64,000 bases of DNA from NCBI GenBank assembly GCA_910584685.1, contig CAJUAO010000004.1, positions 62,001-126,000 on the forward strand. Reading direction: 5' to 3'. Numbering within the stretch: the stretch's first letter is position 1; each line of letters begins with the position of its first letter. This DNA comes from an uncultured Lachnospiraceae bacterium. Its GTDB lineage: Bacteria > Bacillota > Clostridia > Lachnospirales > Lachnospiraceae. The notes under the pieces were generated by a model. The model made no database searches. It was not told the DNA's origin and saw only the letters and a program-made list of their open reading frames with translations. This document shows positions 16,288-26,003 of this stretch, one piece after another. A program made the translations under genes and the position numbers.

Positions 16288-18372
16288 TTAGAATTTGTTT
16301 GAATTAAATTCTTCTGTATTTATAATTTTTCGTATTGTCCCAAAGCTCGTTTCCGGTCTTTTACATTCTCCATTCTGACATAAATAATATACGCACCCTT
16401 CCTGTGGTATGGGATAATCCTTTGTATACGGCGCTATATCAGCAAGTTCCATGGCATTTTCTTTTGTTTTAAGTATTAATGATAAATTAAAATCTGTATT
16501 TTCTGAAATGTATTCTGCCACTTCCTTCGGAATCCCTCCTTCTGCCGTGACACAAACCAGCTCTTTAGACGAGTAAAGGGCTTCCATTAATGCCTCAAGC
16601 CCGAGGCTGTGACCATAGGGATATTTTCCCATTGCTCCTGCAATAAAGTAATTCTGTATTTTCGAGGCTTCCTTCCATCTTATATCCCCCGTATACCTTG
16701 AAAGTCTGCCTAAAAATACTGCCGCCGCTGAATTTCCCGAAGGAACTGCTCCGTCATAGGTCTCCTTAGGACGTGAAATTAATTTTTCTCCGTCTGACGG
16801 GGTAAGATAATATCCGCCCGTTTCCTTATCCTTAAAAAATTCCTCAAGCTGCTCTCCGCGAAGGACTGCCTCCTTTAAATATGACGTGTCAAAGGTCAGC
16901 TCATAAAGTTTAAGAAGCGCCAGTCCATAAACCGCATAATCATCAAGGCTGCCTTCGCAGGCTGCCTCTTTGTCACGCCATCTTAAAAACAGTCTTCCGT
17001 TTTCATCTGTCATTCTTTCTGCGATAAAGCTTCTCGTATCTTCTGCCGTCTTTTTATACCTTTCATCATTAAAAATTTGTCCTCCCATTGCCATTGCTAT
17101 AATAGCCCACCCGTTCCATGACAGTATAACCTTATCGTCCCTGTGAAGATGCGTCCGTTCTTTTCTGTAACGGTAAAGCCTTTCCCTGCTCTCCTTTGTT
17201 TTTTTGTGTATTATTTCCCATTCTTCCTGTGCTTTTTCTTTATTACAGCTTTTATTTTTATCCTTCCATGCAATTAAATTTGGAATTGATTTTCCGTCAA
17301 AATTCCCATTATCTGTAATGTCATAAATGCTGCAAAATTCCTTTCCCTTTTCACTCCCCAGAACATCCATAATCTCATCCGGCGTAAAATAATAGTATTT
17401 TCCCTCAACGCCTTCGCTGTCTGCATCCTGTCCACAGAAAAATCCACCATCCTCCCCTTTTAATTCCCTCATCATATAATCAAGAGTCTGCCTTGCAACA
17501 GCCTTATAAAAATTATCCTTAGTAAGCTGATAAGCTTCCATATATGCAATAGCTAAAAGGGCATTGTCATAAAGCATCTTCTCAAAATGAGGAATAAGCC
17601 ATTTACTGTCTGTGGAATATCTTGAAAAGCCTCCTCCTATATGGTCGAAAATCCCGCCTACTCCCATTCTGTACAGTGTGTTTTTTACCATAGAAAGAAA
17701 AGCGTCATTTTTCCTGACCTTTCCGTATCTCATTAAAAACATAAGATTATGTGGAACCGGAAATTTCGGCGCCTGTCCAAAGCCTCCATACTGTTTATCA
17801 TAATTCTGGCTTAATATATCAGCCCCTATCTCAAGCAGGGCTTGGCTTGGCGTTCCTGATACCTGTTCTTGTTCTTCCCTGTGAAAAATACTTCTCACAA
17901 TATCAGCGCCTGCATTAAGCAAATCCTCCTTTTGATTTTTCCACATAAAAGCAATTTTCCGTAAAATATCTATTAACCCTGCCTGACCGTACAATGAATT
18001 TCTCGGAAAATATGTTCCCACAAAAAAAGGATTCTGCGACGGTGTGAGAATAACCGTAAGAGGCCAGCCTCCCGAGCCTGTAACAGCCTGACATACATTC
18101 ATATATACTGCGTCAATATCAGGACGCTCCTCCCTGTCTACCTTAACCGCAATATATTCCTTATTGAGTATTTCCGCAATCTCATTATTTTCAAAGGACT
18201 CATGGGCCATTACATGACACCAGTGGCAGGTAGAATAGCCTATACTTAAAAACACAGGCTTATCCTCAGCTTCTGCCCTATCAAACGCCTCCTTACACCA
18301 GGGATACCAGTTTACAGGATTTTCTGCATGCTGTAATAAATATGGGGATTTTTCGTTTATAAGATGATTCAT
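16288..18372 (-). CDS. DUF255 / YyaL-type thioredoxin-fold protein
   Basis: 694 residues, normal for the family (bacterial YyaL, human SPATA20). The N-terminal thioredoxin-like domain shows NPVNWYPW, KPVFLSIGYSTCHWCHVMAH with the CxxC motif and NKEYIAVKVDREERPDIDA. The remainder is an alpha/alpha toroid like N-acylglucosamine epimerases/mannosidases (GGFGQAPKFPVPHNLMFLMR, VGGIFDHIGGGFSRYSTDSK, WLIPHFEKMLYDNA, SLDDYAVYGLALLKLYE). The biochemical role is not established. Cytoplasmic. Stand-alone gene; a two-hairpin repeat lies only 15 bp upstream of its start. Confidence 0.93.
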   Translation of the reverse strand: MNHLINEKSPYLLQHAENPVNWYPWCKEAFDRAEAEDKPVFLSIGYSTCHWCHVMAHESFENNEIAEILNKEYIAVKVDREERPDIDAVYMNVCQAVTGSGGWPLTVILTPSQNPFFVGTYFPRNSLYGQAGLIDILRKIAFMWKNQKEDLLNAGADIVRSIFHREEQEQVSGTPSQALLEIGADILSQNYDKQYGGFGQAPKFPVPHNLMFLMRYGKVRKNDAFLSMVKNTLYRMGVGGIFDHIGGGFSRYSTDSKWLIPHFEKMLYDNALLAIAYMEAYQLTKDNFYKAVARQTLDYMMRELKGEDGGFFCGQDADSEGVEGKYYYFTPDEIMDVLGSEKGKEFCSIYDITDNGNFDGKSIPNLIAWKDKNKSCNKEKAQEEWEIIHKKTKESRERLYRYRKERTHLHRDDKVILSWNGWAIIAMAMGGQIFNDERYKKTAEDTRSFIAERMTDENGRLFLRWRDKEAACEGSLDDYAVYGLALLKLYELTFDTSYLKEAVLRGEQLEEFFKDKETGGYYLTPSDGEKLISRPKETYDGAVPSGNSAAAVFLGRLSRYTGDIRWKEASKIQNYFIAGAMGKYPYGHSLGLEALMEALYSSKELVCVTAEGGIPKEVAEYISENTDFNLSLILKTKENAMELADIAPYTKDYPIPQEGCVYYLCQNGECKRPETSFGTIRKIINTEEFNSNKF

Positions 18373-18387
18373 GGTTTTCTCCCTTTC

Positions 18388-18443
18388 TAAAGCGCCCCGC
18401 GGCAGCGGCGCTTATAAATTCGGCTGTGCCGAATTTTTGGTGG
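18388..18443 (+). repeat. Two-hairpin intergenic module upstream of DUF255 gene
   Basis: Plus strand AAAGCGCCCCGCGGCAGCGG, joint GCGCTTATAAATTCGGC and hairpin AAATTCGGC-TGT-GCCGAATTTTT followed by GGTGGTATGCCG. Nearly the same sequence as the module at the ddh stop but on the other strand. The rest of the gap (18444-18645) holds no gene. Confidence 0.75.
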
Positions 18444-18645
18444 TATGCCGCTATACTTTCGCTTATATTATTCCCCATTTTATATAAAATATTTCCGCTG
18501 TAATTCAATCCTGTTCTTCCGGTTTTAATACAAAAACATCCTTATTTCTATGAATATTAATAATGAGACTGCCACAATATTTTTTTAATCATTGCGACAG
18601 CTCCGTTATTTTTACATTAATACTATTGTCTTTGCAGACTAGCTT

Positions 18646-19554
18646 TTATTTTTTACTGCTTCTTTTGACCGGACGCAATATCTCATACCCTATCACCTCC
18701 GGATAATGCCGCTGATAATCATTACATAGCTCCTCATTCCATTCATATCCGTTTTTTTCCGGCTCATAATTCCATGCAAGATTCTCTACTCTTTCCATTA
18801 CCTCCCCGTTATCCTTGAGATAGTCAAAGGGCGGATGAAAAAACACTATATAGTCACTGGCAGGAAGCTCTCTGCACTCAAATCCCTCAGGTATTATACC
18901 GTCATAGTCACTTGGAACTCCAAACCCATAAAAATAACCTTTTTTTCCGTCCTCCCAAAACCATCCGGCTGTGTGAGGAGTTACAATAGTGTGAGATACA
19001 TGACTCATGCTGTCAATAATTCCACATACTTTATCACAGTCATGTTTTTCCCAAAACTTTCCGTAATCCCCAGCGTTTATATCAAATATACCTATATATT
19101 TATGGGCGGGAATATGTTCAATTCTTGTATGTGGCTCTGTTAATATTGTTTTACTCATAGTAGGCTCTCCTTTGCTTATATAATGTTCAGGAAAGAAAAC
19201 AACCTGTTTGTTTGAAAGAGCAATAGGGATTGGATTTTTCCTATATGCCGCCGGCGTACAGCCGTAAGCATTCACAAAGGCTCTCGTCAGTGCCTCCTGT
19301 GAGGAATATCCGTACTTAATGGCTATATCTAATATCCTGTCGTCTCCGTCTCTGATATCAATGGCAGCCCTTGCAAGCCTTCTTCCGGCAATATAGCTTT
19401 TTACGGTCATTCCCACTATATTCTTAAACTGAGCGGAGCAATAATAAGGCGAATATCCAATCTGCTTTGACATGTCCAAAAGTGATGGATTATCCGTCAG
19501 ATTTTCTTCAAGCCATTCAATCATTTTTTGTATTGCCGCATTCCATTCATACAA
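18646..19554 (-). CDS. AraC-family regulator with GyrI-like effector domain
   Basis: About 302 residues from a TTG start at 19554, chosen because AAGGAGAGG lies 6 bp upstream and the resulting N terminus (YEWNAAIQKMIEWLEENL) is the standard beginning of this family; the in-frame ATGs upstream lack sites. Two AraC helix-turn-helices follow (DMSKQIGYSPYYCSAQFKNI; AIKYGYSSQEALTRAFVNAY). The C-terminal domain (TRIEHIPAHKYIGIF ... GFGVPSDYDGIIPEGFECRE ... DYQRHYPEVIGYEILRPVK) is GyrI/SOUL-like effector binding. Such proteins activate efflux or detoxification genes on binding small molecules; targets are not evident here. Confidence 0.85.
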   Translation of the reverse strand: MYEWNAAIQKMIEWLEENLTDNPSLLDMSKQIGYSPYYCSAQFKNIVGMTVKSYIAGRRLARAAIDIRDGDDRILDIAIKYGYSSQEALTRAFVNAYGCTPAAYRKNPIPIALSNKQVVFFPEHYISKGEPTMSKTILTEPHTRIEHIPAHKYIGIFDINAGDYGKFWEKHDCDKVCGIIDSMSHVSHTIVTPHTAGWFWEDGKKGYFYGFGVPSDYDGIIPEGFECRELPASDYIVFFHPPFDYLKDNGEVMERVENLAWNYEPEKNGYEWNEELCNDYQRHYPEVIGYEILRPVKRSSKK

Positions 19555-19669
19555 TCTGTTCCTCTCCTTTCTCATACAAGATAGCAGAAAATTCACATAA
19601 AAATCTTGATATAAGTTGCAAATTAATTTTTTATTTAACTGGCAATGACCTTGACTGTATTCAGGCTGT

Positions 19670-20377
19670 TTACCACACTTTAACCGGAACTGCCTCCGTC
19701 TTTTCAATACATAAGCTAATCAAATTAAACCAGCTTTTACATTTATCAAGTATAATTGCATCCGATGTAATAACACATTCCTTCTCCTGAAGAGTTTTAT
19801 CCACGTCATTAATAACATTAACGTCAAGCTTTGTATTATGGTTTTCCCATATATTCTCTATAAGGCTCTTTAATCGTCCGGAGTTTGATACAGGAGCGTC
19901 TAAATAAAAAACTGCCTTTTTAATTTTTAACTGCTCTAACATGCCGGCAATAATTTCAACGGACTTTTGTGTCTCATTTATCAGCCGGTATGTTCCCCTT
20001 AAGCCTGCTAAATCGCGGATTGTCCCATCCATGCACCTTAGAAGCAGAGAACGGCATAATGCAATTTCCAAGGTTATAATTGTGTTAAAGCCGTCAATAT
20101 AAACTGTTTTTCCCACCAGCTCATCTGCCGCACATTCCTTTTCCCGACGCAGATAAAGCTTTTCGTCAGGTGAAATACTGCGCACTAGTGCAAGTCTTTG
20201 CCGCTCTGATAATAAAAAATGATTTCCCACAAATACGGAGGCTCCTTTAATATCATATCCTTCGTTTATAAGATACCTTATATGTTCCGCCGCTTTTCTT
20301 AATTTATCTATGGATTCTCCATAAAATTCCTTTTCATCATGTGCCCCGCTGCCTCTTTTTAATTGTTTATTTTCCAT
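19670..20377 (-). CDS. DUF434-like protein
   Basis: About 235 residues. The N-terminal part (IDKLRKAAEHIRYLINEGYD ... FVGNHFLLSERQRLALVRSI) looks like DUF434, and the C-terminal part (VYIDGFNTIITLEIALC, GTYRLI, AVFYLDAPVSNSGRLKSLIE, CVITSDAIILDKC) has a PIN/NYN-like or Toprim-like series of acidic residues on beta-strand ends. The function is unknown; a nuclease-like fold is a guess from the acidic pattern. Start placed at 20377, overlapping the end of the S41 peptidase gene by 11 bp, which suggests translational coupling. Confidence 0.7.
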   Translation of the reverse strand: MENKQLKRGSGAHDEKEFYGESIDKLRKAAEHIRYLINEGYDIKGASVFVGNHFLLSERQRLALVRSISPDEKLYLRREKECAADELVGKTVYIDGFNTIITLEIALCRSLLLRCMDGTIRDLAGLRGTYRLINETQKSVEIIAGMLEQLKIKKAVFYLDAPVSNSGRLKSLIENIWENHNTKLDVNVINDVDKTLQEKECVITSDAIILDKCKSWFNLISLCIEKTEAVPVKVW

Positions 20378-21524
20378 TTTCATCCACCCCGTCTGTTTCC
20401 AATGTAACTGCATCATCCTTACTTTTGTCAGGCCTCATAAAATAGCTTGTTGAAACCCTGAAACGCAGATTACTTCCGGGCATTTTCAGCCTTTTGGGCA
20501 TACCGTATGAATTAGGTCTTCCTCCTGTTTCTGTCCCTATAATTTTTGCTATTCCATTGTCCTTTAAGGTAACAGCAAAGGTTCTTGCGCTGCTGAATGT
20601 ATTATAGGAAACCTTACAAAACATATTGTCAGGAAAGCATACAGGTTTCCTTTTGTTTATTACAAGCTCCTGTTTGTTTGTAATCTGTCTTGCCTCTCCT
20701 TCGGAATAATCTATCATTTCATATCTTTTAAAGCTGTCTGTATTTGTGTATGTAATAAACTCATCAATAACAGCAGAATTTCCTCCCATATTCCGGCTTA
20801 AATCCAATATGAATAATGTTATATTTCTCTCTCTGCATAGTCTTGCAGCCGTTTCAAGCGTTCTTTTATATTGCTCATTAAAAATACAGGCATTCAAATG
20901 TAAAATCATTTTATTGTCTTGTATTTCATAGTCTATAAACTCACTGTCGTCCGGAAAATCAAGAAAACCATTATAATTCTTAAGATAAAACCGCTTTTCT
21001 ATCCTTTCGCCGTTTACCGAAAATAGAACGTCGTAGCCATCCTTAACTCCAAACAAATAATTTAGACTCATTTCACTCAAAAGATGATAATTTTGATATG
21101 GATACATAATCATTCTGCTTTTTACCAGATAAGGATTTTCATGGGGTATTCTTTTAGACATTAATAAAATCAAATCTTCTGCTGTTTTTCCATTTATACT
21201 GATAATTTTTGCATTGGCAGGTATTTCATCATAACTCTTGCCAAGAATCAGACTGCCATCGCGCTCATCCCATCTTAAGCATAGAGGAATACAAAAATCC
21301 TGCGCTGAATAGGGCATTTCAATATTCGTGTGACCATCCATAAAAAAAACGGTTAATTCTGTTGCAGCGTTTACAAGACTGTCATAGGAGCATACCTTAT
21401 CTGCCTTTGACCGGTATAATTGTATAAAGTTTCTTTTTAGCTCTTCATCTCTATATATAGCCGGATGATGCAGCAGCGCGTCGTATAAAAATTTAAAGTC
21501 CTCTTTAAAATAAGCGTCTTCCAT
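20367..21524 (-). CDS. S41-family peptidase (C-terminal processing type)
   Basis: 385 residues. The S41 core is visible: LFILDLSRNMGGNSAVIDEF (strand and glycine-rich oxyanion region), SYNTFSSARTFAVTLKDNGI with the nucleophile Ser in SSAR, and KIIGTETGGRPNSYG. The middle part (NAKIISINGKTAEDLILLMS) resembles a PDZ-like segment. There is no signal peptide, so it appears cytoplasmic, unlike CtpA-type enzymes. Substrate unknown. The following DUF434-like gene overlaps it. Confidence 0.85.
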   Translation of the reverse strand: MEDAYFKEDFKFLYDALLHHPAIYRDEELKRNFIQLYRSKADKVCSYDSLVNAATELTVFFMDGHTNIEMPYSAQDFCIPLCLRWDERDGSLILGKSYDEIPANAKIISINGKTAEDLILLMSKRIPHENPYLVKSRMIMYPYQNYHLLSEMSLNYLFGVKDGYDVLFSVNGERIEKRFYLKNYNGFLDFPDDSEFIDYEIQDNKMILHLNACIFNEQYKRTLETAARLCRERNITLFILDLSRNMGGNSAVIDEFITYTNTDSFKRYEMIDYSEGEARQITNKQELVINKRKPVCFPDNMFCKVSYNTFSSARTFAVTLKDNGIAKIIGTETGGRPNSYGMPKRLKMPGSNLRFRVSTSYFMRPDKSKDDAVTLETDGVDENGK

Positions 21525-21642
21525 TTTTCTTCTCTCCTATTCTTCTTTATTATCTTACAGCCGTACCCACGTTTTATGTACATTTATGGCAATTACTTAA
21601 AAATTATGTTTCAGTAATTTATCCGGTTTTACATTTGACAGC

Positions 21643-22122
21643 TTATTTATGATACGGCTCATTCATAAGTATCCTATAGCTTCTGTATATCTGCTCTAAC
21701 AGAATTACCCTCATAAGCTGATGTGGAAATGTCAGCTTTGAAAAGCTTAGCTTAAAATCCGCTATACCGCTTACTTCATCTGACAGTCCGAGGGAGCCTC
21801 CTATTATAAAAGCTATATGCCCCTTTCCCGATATACCTATCTGGTTTATTTTCTGGGAAAGCTCGACTGAATTAAACATTTTTCCTTCTATCTCCAAGGT
21901 TATTATATACTCGTCTCCCTTAAGGCTTTTTATTATTCTCTCTCCCTCTTTTCTTTTTATATTTTCCTCCTCTGCAGGGCTTGCATTATCAGGCGTCTTT
22001 TCATCTGCAAGCTCTATAATATTCAGCTTTGCGTATCTTGATAATCTCTTTGAGTATTCTTCCACTGCCATTGTAAAGTATTTTTCCTTTAGCTTTCCTA
22101 CCGTTATCAATGTTATCTTCAT
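21643..22122 (-). CDS. rlmH: 23S rRNA (pseudouridine1915-N3)-methyltransferase RlmH
   Basis: 159 residues, the standard length. SPOUT-class methyltransferase that methylates pseudouridine 1915 in helix 69 of 23S rRNA. Characteristic segments: KITLITVGKLKEKYFTMAVE at the N terminus, IAFIIGGSLGLSDEV forming the SAM-binding knot, and the C terminus FPHQLMRVILLEQIYRSYRI then NEPYHK, which contributes the active site. GAGG site before the ATG. Single gene next to a divergent promoter region. Confidence 0.97.
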   Translation of the reverse strand: MKITLITVGKLKEKYFTMAVEEYSKRLSRYAKLNIIELADEKTPDNASPAEEENIKRKEGERIIKSLKGDEYIITLEIEGKMFNSVELSQKINQIGISGKGHIAFIIGGSLGLSDEVSGIADFKLSFSKLTFPHQLMRVILLEQIYRSYRILMNEPYHK

Positions 22123-22217
22123 TTTATACCTCGTTAATTATTTGCTTTTATATATAATTCAGCCTGTAGTCTTAAGAATTGCAATTTAACAAAACATATT
22201 TTTTTATAACACAATTC

Positions 22218-22246
22218 TTGTAGTAAAGCTAAATCTATTGTATACT
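22218..22246 (+). promoter_or_regulatory. Promoter of the zinc-ribbon membrane protein gene
   Basis: TTGTAG (22218-22223), 17-bp spacer, TATACT (22241-22246), about 70 bp before the start codon; a clean sigma-A type match on the plus strand. Confidence 0.6.
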
Positions 22247-22317
22247 ATCGTAGTAATTATTGTATCATACGTTTTTTTTAGGTGCAATATAAACTAAAAA
22301 CAAAGGAGATTACAAAA

Positions 22318-23145
22318 ATGGCATGGTGTCCCATATGTAAAGCTGAATATGATAACAGTGATATTTGTCCTGACTGCTCTGTTGATTTAATTACTGGAAA
22401 TGAAAAGGATTACACAGATATTTTTACCTTTCCGGATGAAGAAATATCCTTAAATATTTATAACCATCTTATGGAATTAGGTTTTGAAACCGTTCATTAC
22501 TATTATGATTCAAATGATAAGGTATTTCATATTATATGTGAAGAGTTTGAAGCTGATGATGCAGGAAAGCAGATATATTTCTTTATTACTGATAATTTGA
22601 ATGATACGCTTACTCCGTCCGAAAAAGCCGCCTTATCTGAATTTACAGATAATATTTTTAATGAAAATGCTGACCGTGAAAATATTTCTGCGTATGTTTC
22701 TGCAAAAGACAAATATGCCGATGTTCATTCCTCCGCTTCAAGCCTTCTGATAGTAGGATTTATAGGACTTATTATACTTGTGCTTGACTTAACAGGAATA
22801 TACAGATTTCCTTTCTCAGGAACCTCACGTATTCTTTTTCTTGGAACCATGGGTATTGTATTTGTGTTATTCCTCATTTCCGGTATTGTTTCTCTAAGAA
22901 AGGCCAAAGCGCTTTCAGCTATGATTTCGCGTGAGACAGACCTTGAGAAAGAGATTACGGCATATATTACGGAAAAGCTTAATTTATCTCCTGCCGACGG
23001 CAGTATTGATGAAAATGCTTCTGATGAGGAAAAATATCTTGCAAGGACTGAATATATACAGGGTATGGTGAAGAATGTTTACCCTGATGCTGACGAGGCC
23101 TTTATTGAGCATATTATTGAAAAGGCTTATGATGATATTTTTTAG
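22318..23145 (+). CDS. Zinc-ribbon membrane protein of unknown function
   Basis: 275 residues from the ATG at 22318, which has AAAGGAG 8 bp upstream; an upstream ATG (22282) lacks a site. The N terminus WCPICKAEYDNSDICPDCSV has two CxxC pairs (zinc ribbon). Residues 25-125 are acidic and mixed alpha/beta (FTFPDEEISLNIYNHLMELG, then FETVHYYYDS), probably a domain binding signal or protein. Two membrane segments follow (LLIVGFIGLIILVLDLTGIY; RILFLGTMGIVFVLFLISGI), then a charged cytoplasmic tail. One of only two plus-strand genes. It has its own promoter and terminator. Function unknown. Confidence 0.8.
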   Translation: MAWCPICKAEYDNSDICPDCSVDLITGNEKDYTDIFTFPDEEISLNIYNHLMELGFETVHYYYDSNDKVFHIICEEFEADDAGKQIYFFITDNLNDTLTPSEKAALSEFTDNIFNENADRENISAYVSAKDKYADVHSSASSLLIVGFIGLIILVLDLTGIYRFPFSGTSRILFLGTMGIVFVLFLISGIVSLRKAKALSAMISRETDLEKEITAYITEKLNLSPADGSIDENASDEEKYLARTEYIQGMVKNVYPDADEAFIEHIIEKAYDDIF

Positions 23146-23155
23146 GTTATATAAA

Positions 23156-23199
23156 AAGCTGCTCCTTGGATTGTTTCTTTCCATGGGGCAGTTCTTTTT
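23156..23199 (+). terminator. Terminator after zinc-ribbon gene
   Basis: AAGCTGCTCC / GGGGCAGTTC stem (with one G-T pair) followed by TTTTTA, 10 bp after the stop at 23145. Confidence 0.7.
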
Positions 23200-23297
23200 A
23201 CTATAACGTATATGTTTTATTTCCATTTTTGAATTTTTGCTTATAAATATGTACTTACAATAAATATTAAGCTGCGGATTTTTAAACTCCACATATG

Positions 23298-23480
23298 TTA
23301 TTTCCGTTTATTTTTCTCATCCTTGCTAAGAAAGCCTGTAATTACCAACACTATTCCTATAATTGGCGATATTCGCCCTATTATATCGGTTATATAGAAT
23401 GTAATAAATCCGGCAATAATCATATCAGAAATTGAAATTCCTAATAATATAAATGCGATTCCTAAAAGCATTAATTTCAT
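23298..23480 (-). CDS. Small membrane protein, 60 residues
   Basis: Two hydrophobic segments (LMLLGIAFILLGISISDMII and PIIGIVLVITGFL) and a charged tail (SKDEKNKRK). AGGAGG lies 12 bp before the ATG. Last gene of the accessory island, 25 bp from another small membrane protein of similar design, so both are likely translated. Function unknown. Confidence 0.65.
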   Translation of the reverse strand: MKLMLLGIAFILLGISISDMIIAGFITFYITDIIGRISPIIGIVLVITGFLSKDEKNKRK

Positions 23481-23505
23481 AAACAGATATCCTCCTATGT
23501 GGTTT

Positions 23506-23730
23506 TCACTCGTATTTTTTATCTTTTTTAAATGTCTCCACTACACATATTACAACTCCTGCTAGCATAATAAAAATTGATAACCAAAATATATCTTCAA
23601 GCTCAGTATAATAATATTCATGAGCCCTCCATATATACCTATGTTCATCTGCATAAAAAGATGCAAATATTGTCATAGATATTGATAGTCCAATCACAGA
23701 CATTAATACTCCAAGTATCATTTTTTTCAT
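23506..23730 (-). CDS. Small membrane protein, 74 residues
   Basis: N-terminal hydrophobic segment (MILGVLMSVIGLSISMTIFA), a short polar loop rich in Tyr/His (DEHRYIWRAHEYYYTELED) and a second segment (IFWLSIFIMLAGVVICVVE) with a basic end. AAAGGAG precedes the ATG. Weakly similar in layout to the 60-residue protein downstream. Function unknown. Confidence 0.65.
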   Translation of the reverse strand: MKKMILGVLMSVIGLSISMTIFASFYADEHRYIWRAHEYYYTELEDIFWLSIFIMLAGVVICVVETFKKDKKYE

Positions 23731-23753
23731 AGTAGATTTTCTCCTTTATAATT

Positions 23754-25013
23754 TTATTTAAATACTGCTTTTAATTCTATAATCTTTCCACTATAAGTAT
23801 ATGTATCATTATATCTGCTATCCTTTCTAAGTACAATTCCCTCAATTGATGTTCTGCAATTTGTTAAACTTGTTGATTTTGTTACAATGGCAGGCTCAAT
23901 CTTCCTACTCTGGCCATATGCAAAACCTTCTGGTCTGACATACCATTCACAATATGCTTTTACCCCTCCTGCATGCATCTGCGAAAATCTCTCTATAACT
24001 TCCATAGATGATGTTGAATATGTATTTGAAATTGAATTATTATAATTCACACTCAATGCCCCTGTATTAATTCCTCCTGCTACTCCCATTCCAGCGGACA
24101 AAGAATATGTGGAGCTTTTTTCCTTATCATCTAAAAATACAGCTTCAACAATTGATGTATAAACATTGTTACTGCCAATCTTTACAGAATACTCGTCAAC
24201 TTTCATATTATTAACAGGTGATACATACGCAGAGGACAATATATAATTGTAATATGTTTTTTTACCTCCTTTATCCCAAACCGAACCACGGTAACAATAT
24301 AACGTTACACTTGTTTCTCCTACATATTCTGTATAATTGCTATTATACAATCTGCATATAGATGTAACAGGCTGTATCGCCGTCTTTAATGACGGTATTT
24401 GAAACTCCAAACCATCACCTTCCTTGTTTTCAACCTCCAGTTCATTCAACTTAGTTTCAACTGCAAAAACCTCCTCCCTCTCTATTGTATCTAAAATGTT
24501 CTCTAAATTCTCCTGCCTTTCTTCCTTCTTTTTGCTTTCAGTATCTTCGCCTTCCGCTTGTGCCGAGCCTATAAAGCCCATAATAACCTCTCCGCCGTTT
24601 TCTGAGAGATATACGCTGTCCATACTTTCCATCTCTGCCTCTACACTTGCTTTAATATCATTATATTTACTGTCAATATAATTTATCTCCTGCTGATTTT
24701 CTATATCAATAACAATGACTGTACCGTTTCCCAAAATCTCATTTACAGCCTTTTTATCCATAACTGCAAAATTTTCATAGTCTGTTTTAATTCCCTTACA
24801 GTCAGATAAATCCGTTCTATAGCTATCGCTGAATACACTGTCAGAGCTGTAATAAAGCGTTTCGGATTGATTTTCACAGTCTATGGCCTCCAATACTATC
24901 TCCCTTCCCTCATTTTCAAAACCCATTTCCTCTGCATATGCATAGTAAGAATTATATGTACTAAACACAAAATACAATACCCCCAATGCACATGCTCCAA
25001 CCTTTTTTACCAT
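23754..25013 (-). CDS. Secreted protein of unknown function
   Basis: 419 residues with a signal peptide (VKKVGACALGVLYFVFSTYN, then SYYAYAEE). The next 200 residues are acidic and helical (EREEVFAVETKLNELEVE); the C-terminal 200 are beta-rich with paired aromatic/Cys motifs (VTLYCYRGSVWDKGGKKTYY, YSLSAGMGVAGGINTGALSV, VKAYCEWYVRPEGFAYGQSR). Not recognised. Its overall plan (signal peptide, acidic helical part, beta-rich C-terminal domain) resembles the secreted protein at the other end of the island (44380-45492). It follows a subtilase gene by 44 bp, so it could be a substrate or partner (inference). Confidence 0.75.
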   Translation of the reverse strand: MVKKVGACALGVLYFVFSTYNSYYAYAEEMGFENEGREIVLEAIDCENQSETLYYSSDSVFSDSYRTDLSDCKGIKTDYENFAVMDKKAVNEILGNGTVIVIDIENQQEINYIDSKYNDIKASVEAEMESMDSVYLSENGGEVIMGFIGSAQAEGEDTESKKKEERQENLENILDTIEREEVFAVETKLNELEVENKEGDGLEFQIPSLKTAIQPVTSICRLYNSNYTEYVGETSVTLYCYRGSVWDKGGKKTYYNYILSSAYVSPVNNMKVDEYSVKIGSNNVYTSIVEAVFLDDKEKSSTYSLSAGMGVAGGINTGALSVNYNNSISNTYSTSSMEVIERFSQMHAGGVKAYCEWYVRPEGFAYGQSRKIEPAIVTKSTSLTNCRTSIEGIVLRKDSRYNDTYTYSGKIIELKAVFK

Positions 25014-25057
25014 TTTTTCTCCTTTCGGTTTTTAATTTTTTATAGAAAGTAACAAAT

Positions 25058-25972
25058 TCAATGAGATAACTCAAAATACTCATATATCTCATTTATATCT
25101 GTTATCTTTTTACCATAGTAATTTGAAAAGCACTCCATAATATCTGTATTGCTTATATCCTTTTTGGACAAAATCAATGACACTATACCTGTTAACACTG
25201 GAGCCGCTGCAGACGTACCGTCATTACTTGAATATACCCTGTCTCCGCTTACTGTAGATACAATATTTTTCCCGGGAAGATATACGGTGTTTTCCAGCTC
25301 ACTGTACATTTTTATTCCGCTTTTTGTATATGCTCCAACGGAAAGCACTTCGTCATAGCCTGCCGGATATCCGATTTTTTCGTCTGTATCGTTTCCTGCT
25401 GCCGCAACAATTACTATTCCGTTGTCATATGCTCTTTTTACTGCCAAATGTAATTTATCGTAGTCATTTTTAGTCATAACGCTTATATTTATAATATCAA
25501 CTCTTTTGCTTATGGCATAATCAATCGCCTCAATCATTTTATCTGTATCTGCAATACCGTTATTATCTGAAATATCTATAGATATAATATCTGCCTTTGA
25601 ATTTATGCCAAGCACGCCGTCTTCATCCTTTGGAAATCCGCTTATTATTCCGCACACAAATGTTCCATGCTCATTATCTGTATTGTTGTTCTTATCTAAG
25701 CCTGACACTGCATATTTATCTGTTACACAGCCTGCTAAATCAGCATGACTATCGTCAATTCCTGAATCAATAACCGCTATCATTACCTTATTGTCTCCTA
25801 TATAATCAAGTGGATTGCCGCTTCCAAACAGCGCTTCTACATGCCATTGCAGCCTATGCTTAACATTTTTATTTTTACTTATGTAATAATTTAATAAGCA
25901 TATTCCTATTGCTATTACACACAAGCACAAAATAAAAATAAAAATTTTTTTCTTTTTAATGCTTTTCTTCAT
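25058..25972 (-). CDS. Membrane-anchored subtilisin-like serine protease (S8)
   Basis: 304 residues. An N-terminal uncleaved-looking anchor (KIFIFILCLCVIAIGICLLN) is followed directly by the catalytic domain: Asp69 in VIDSGID, His102 in NEHGTFVCG, oxyanion Asn194 in AAAGN, and Ser254 in NDGTSAAAP. There is no evident inhibitor pro-domain, which makes it compact, like proteases dedicated to peptide or secretion systems. It would face the outside of the membrane. It lies within a co-directional cluster of secreted and anchored proteins and carrier-protein enzymes; processing one of them is a reasonable guess. Confidence 0.92.
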   Translation of the reverse strand: MKKSIKKKKIFIFILCLCVIAIGICLLNYYISKNKNVKHRLQWHVEALFGSGNPLDYIGDNKVMIAVIDSGIDDSHADLAGCVTDKYAVSGLDKNNNTDNEHGTFVCGIISGFPKDEDGVLGINSKADIISIDISDNNGIADTDKMIEAIDYAISKRVDIINISVMTKNDYDKLHLAVKRAYDNGIVIVAAAGNDTDEKIGYPAGYDEVLSVGAYTKSGIKMYSELENTVYLPGKNIVSTVSGDRVYSSNDGTSAAAPVLTGIVSLILSKKDISNTDIMECFSNYYGKKITDINEIYEYFELSH

Positions 25973-26003
25973 AAATATTTTCCTTTCATTTTTTGTTTTT
26001 TTC

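Noticed and set aside
18293..18508. 71-codon minus-strand ORF
   Set aside because: Overlaps the start of the DUF255 gene in another frame and includes the repeat; no site.
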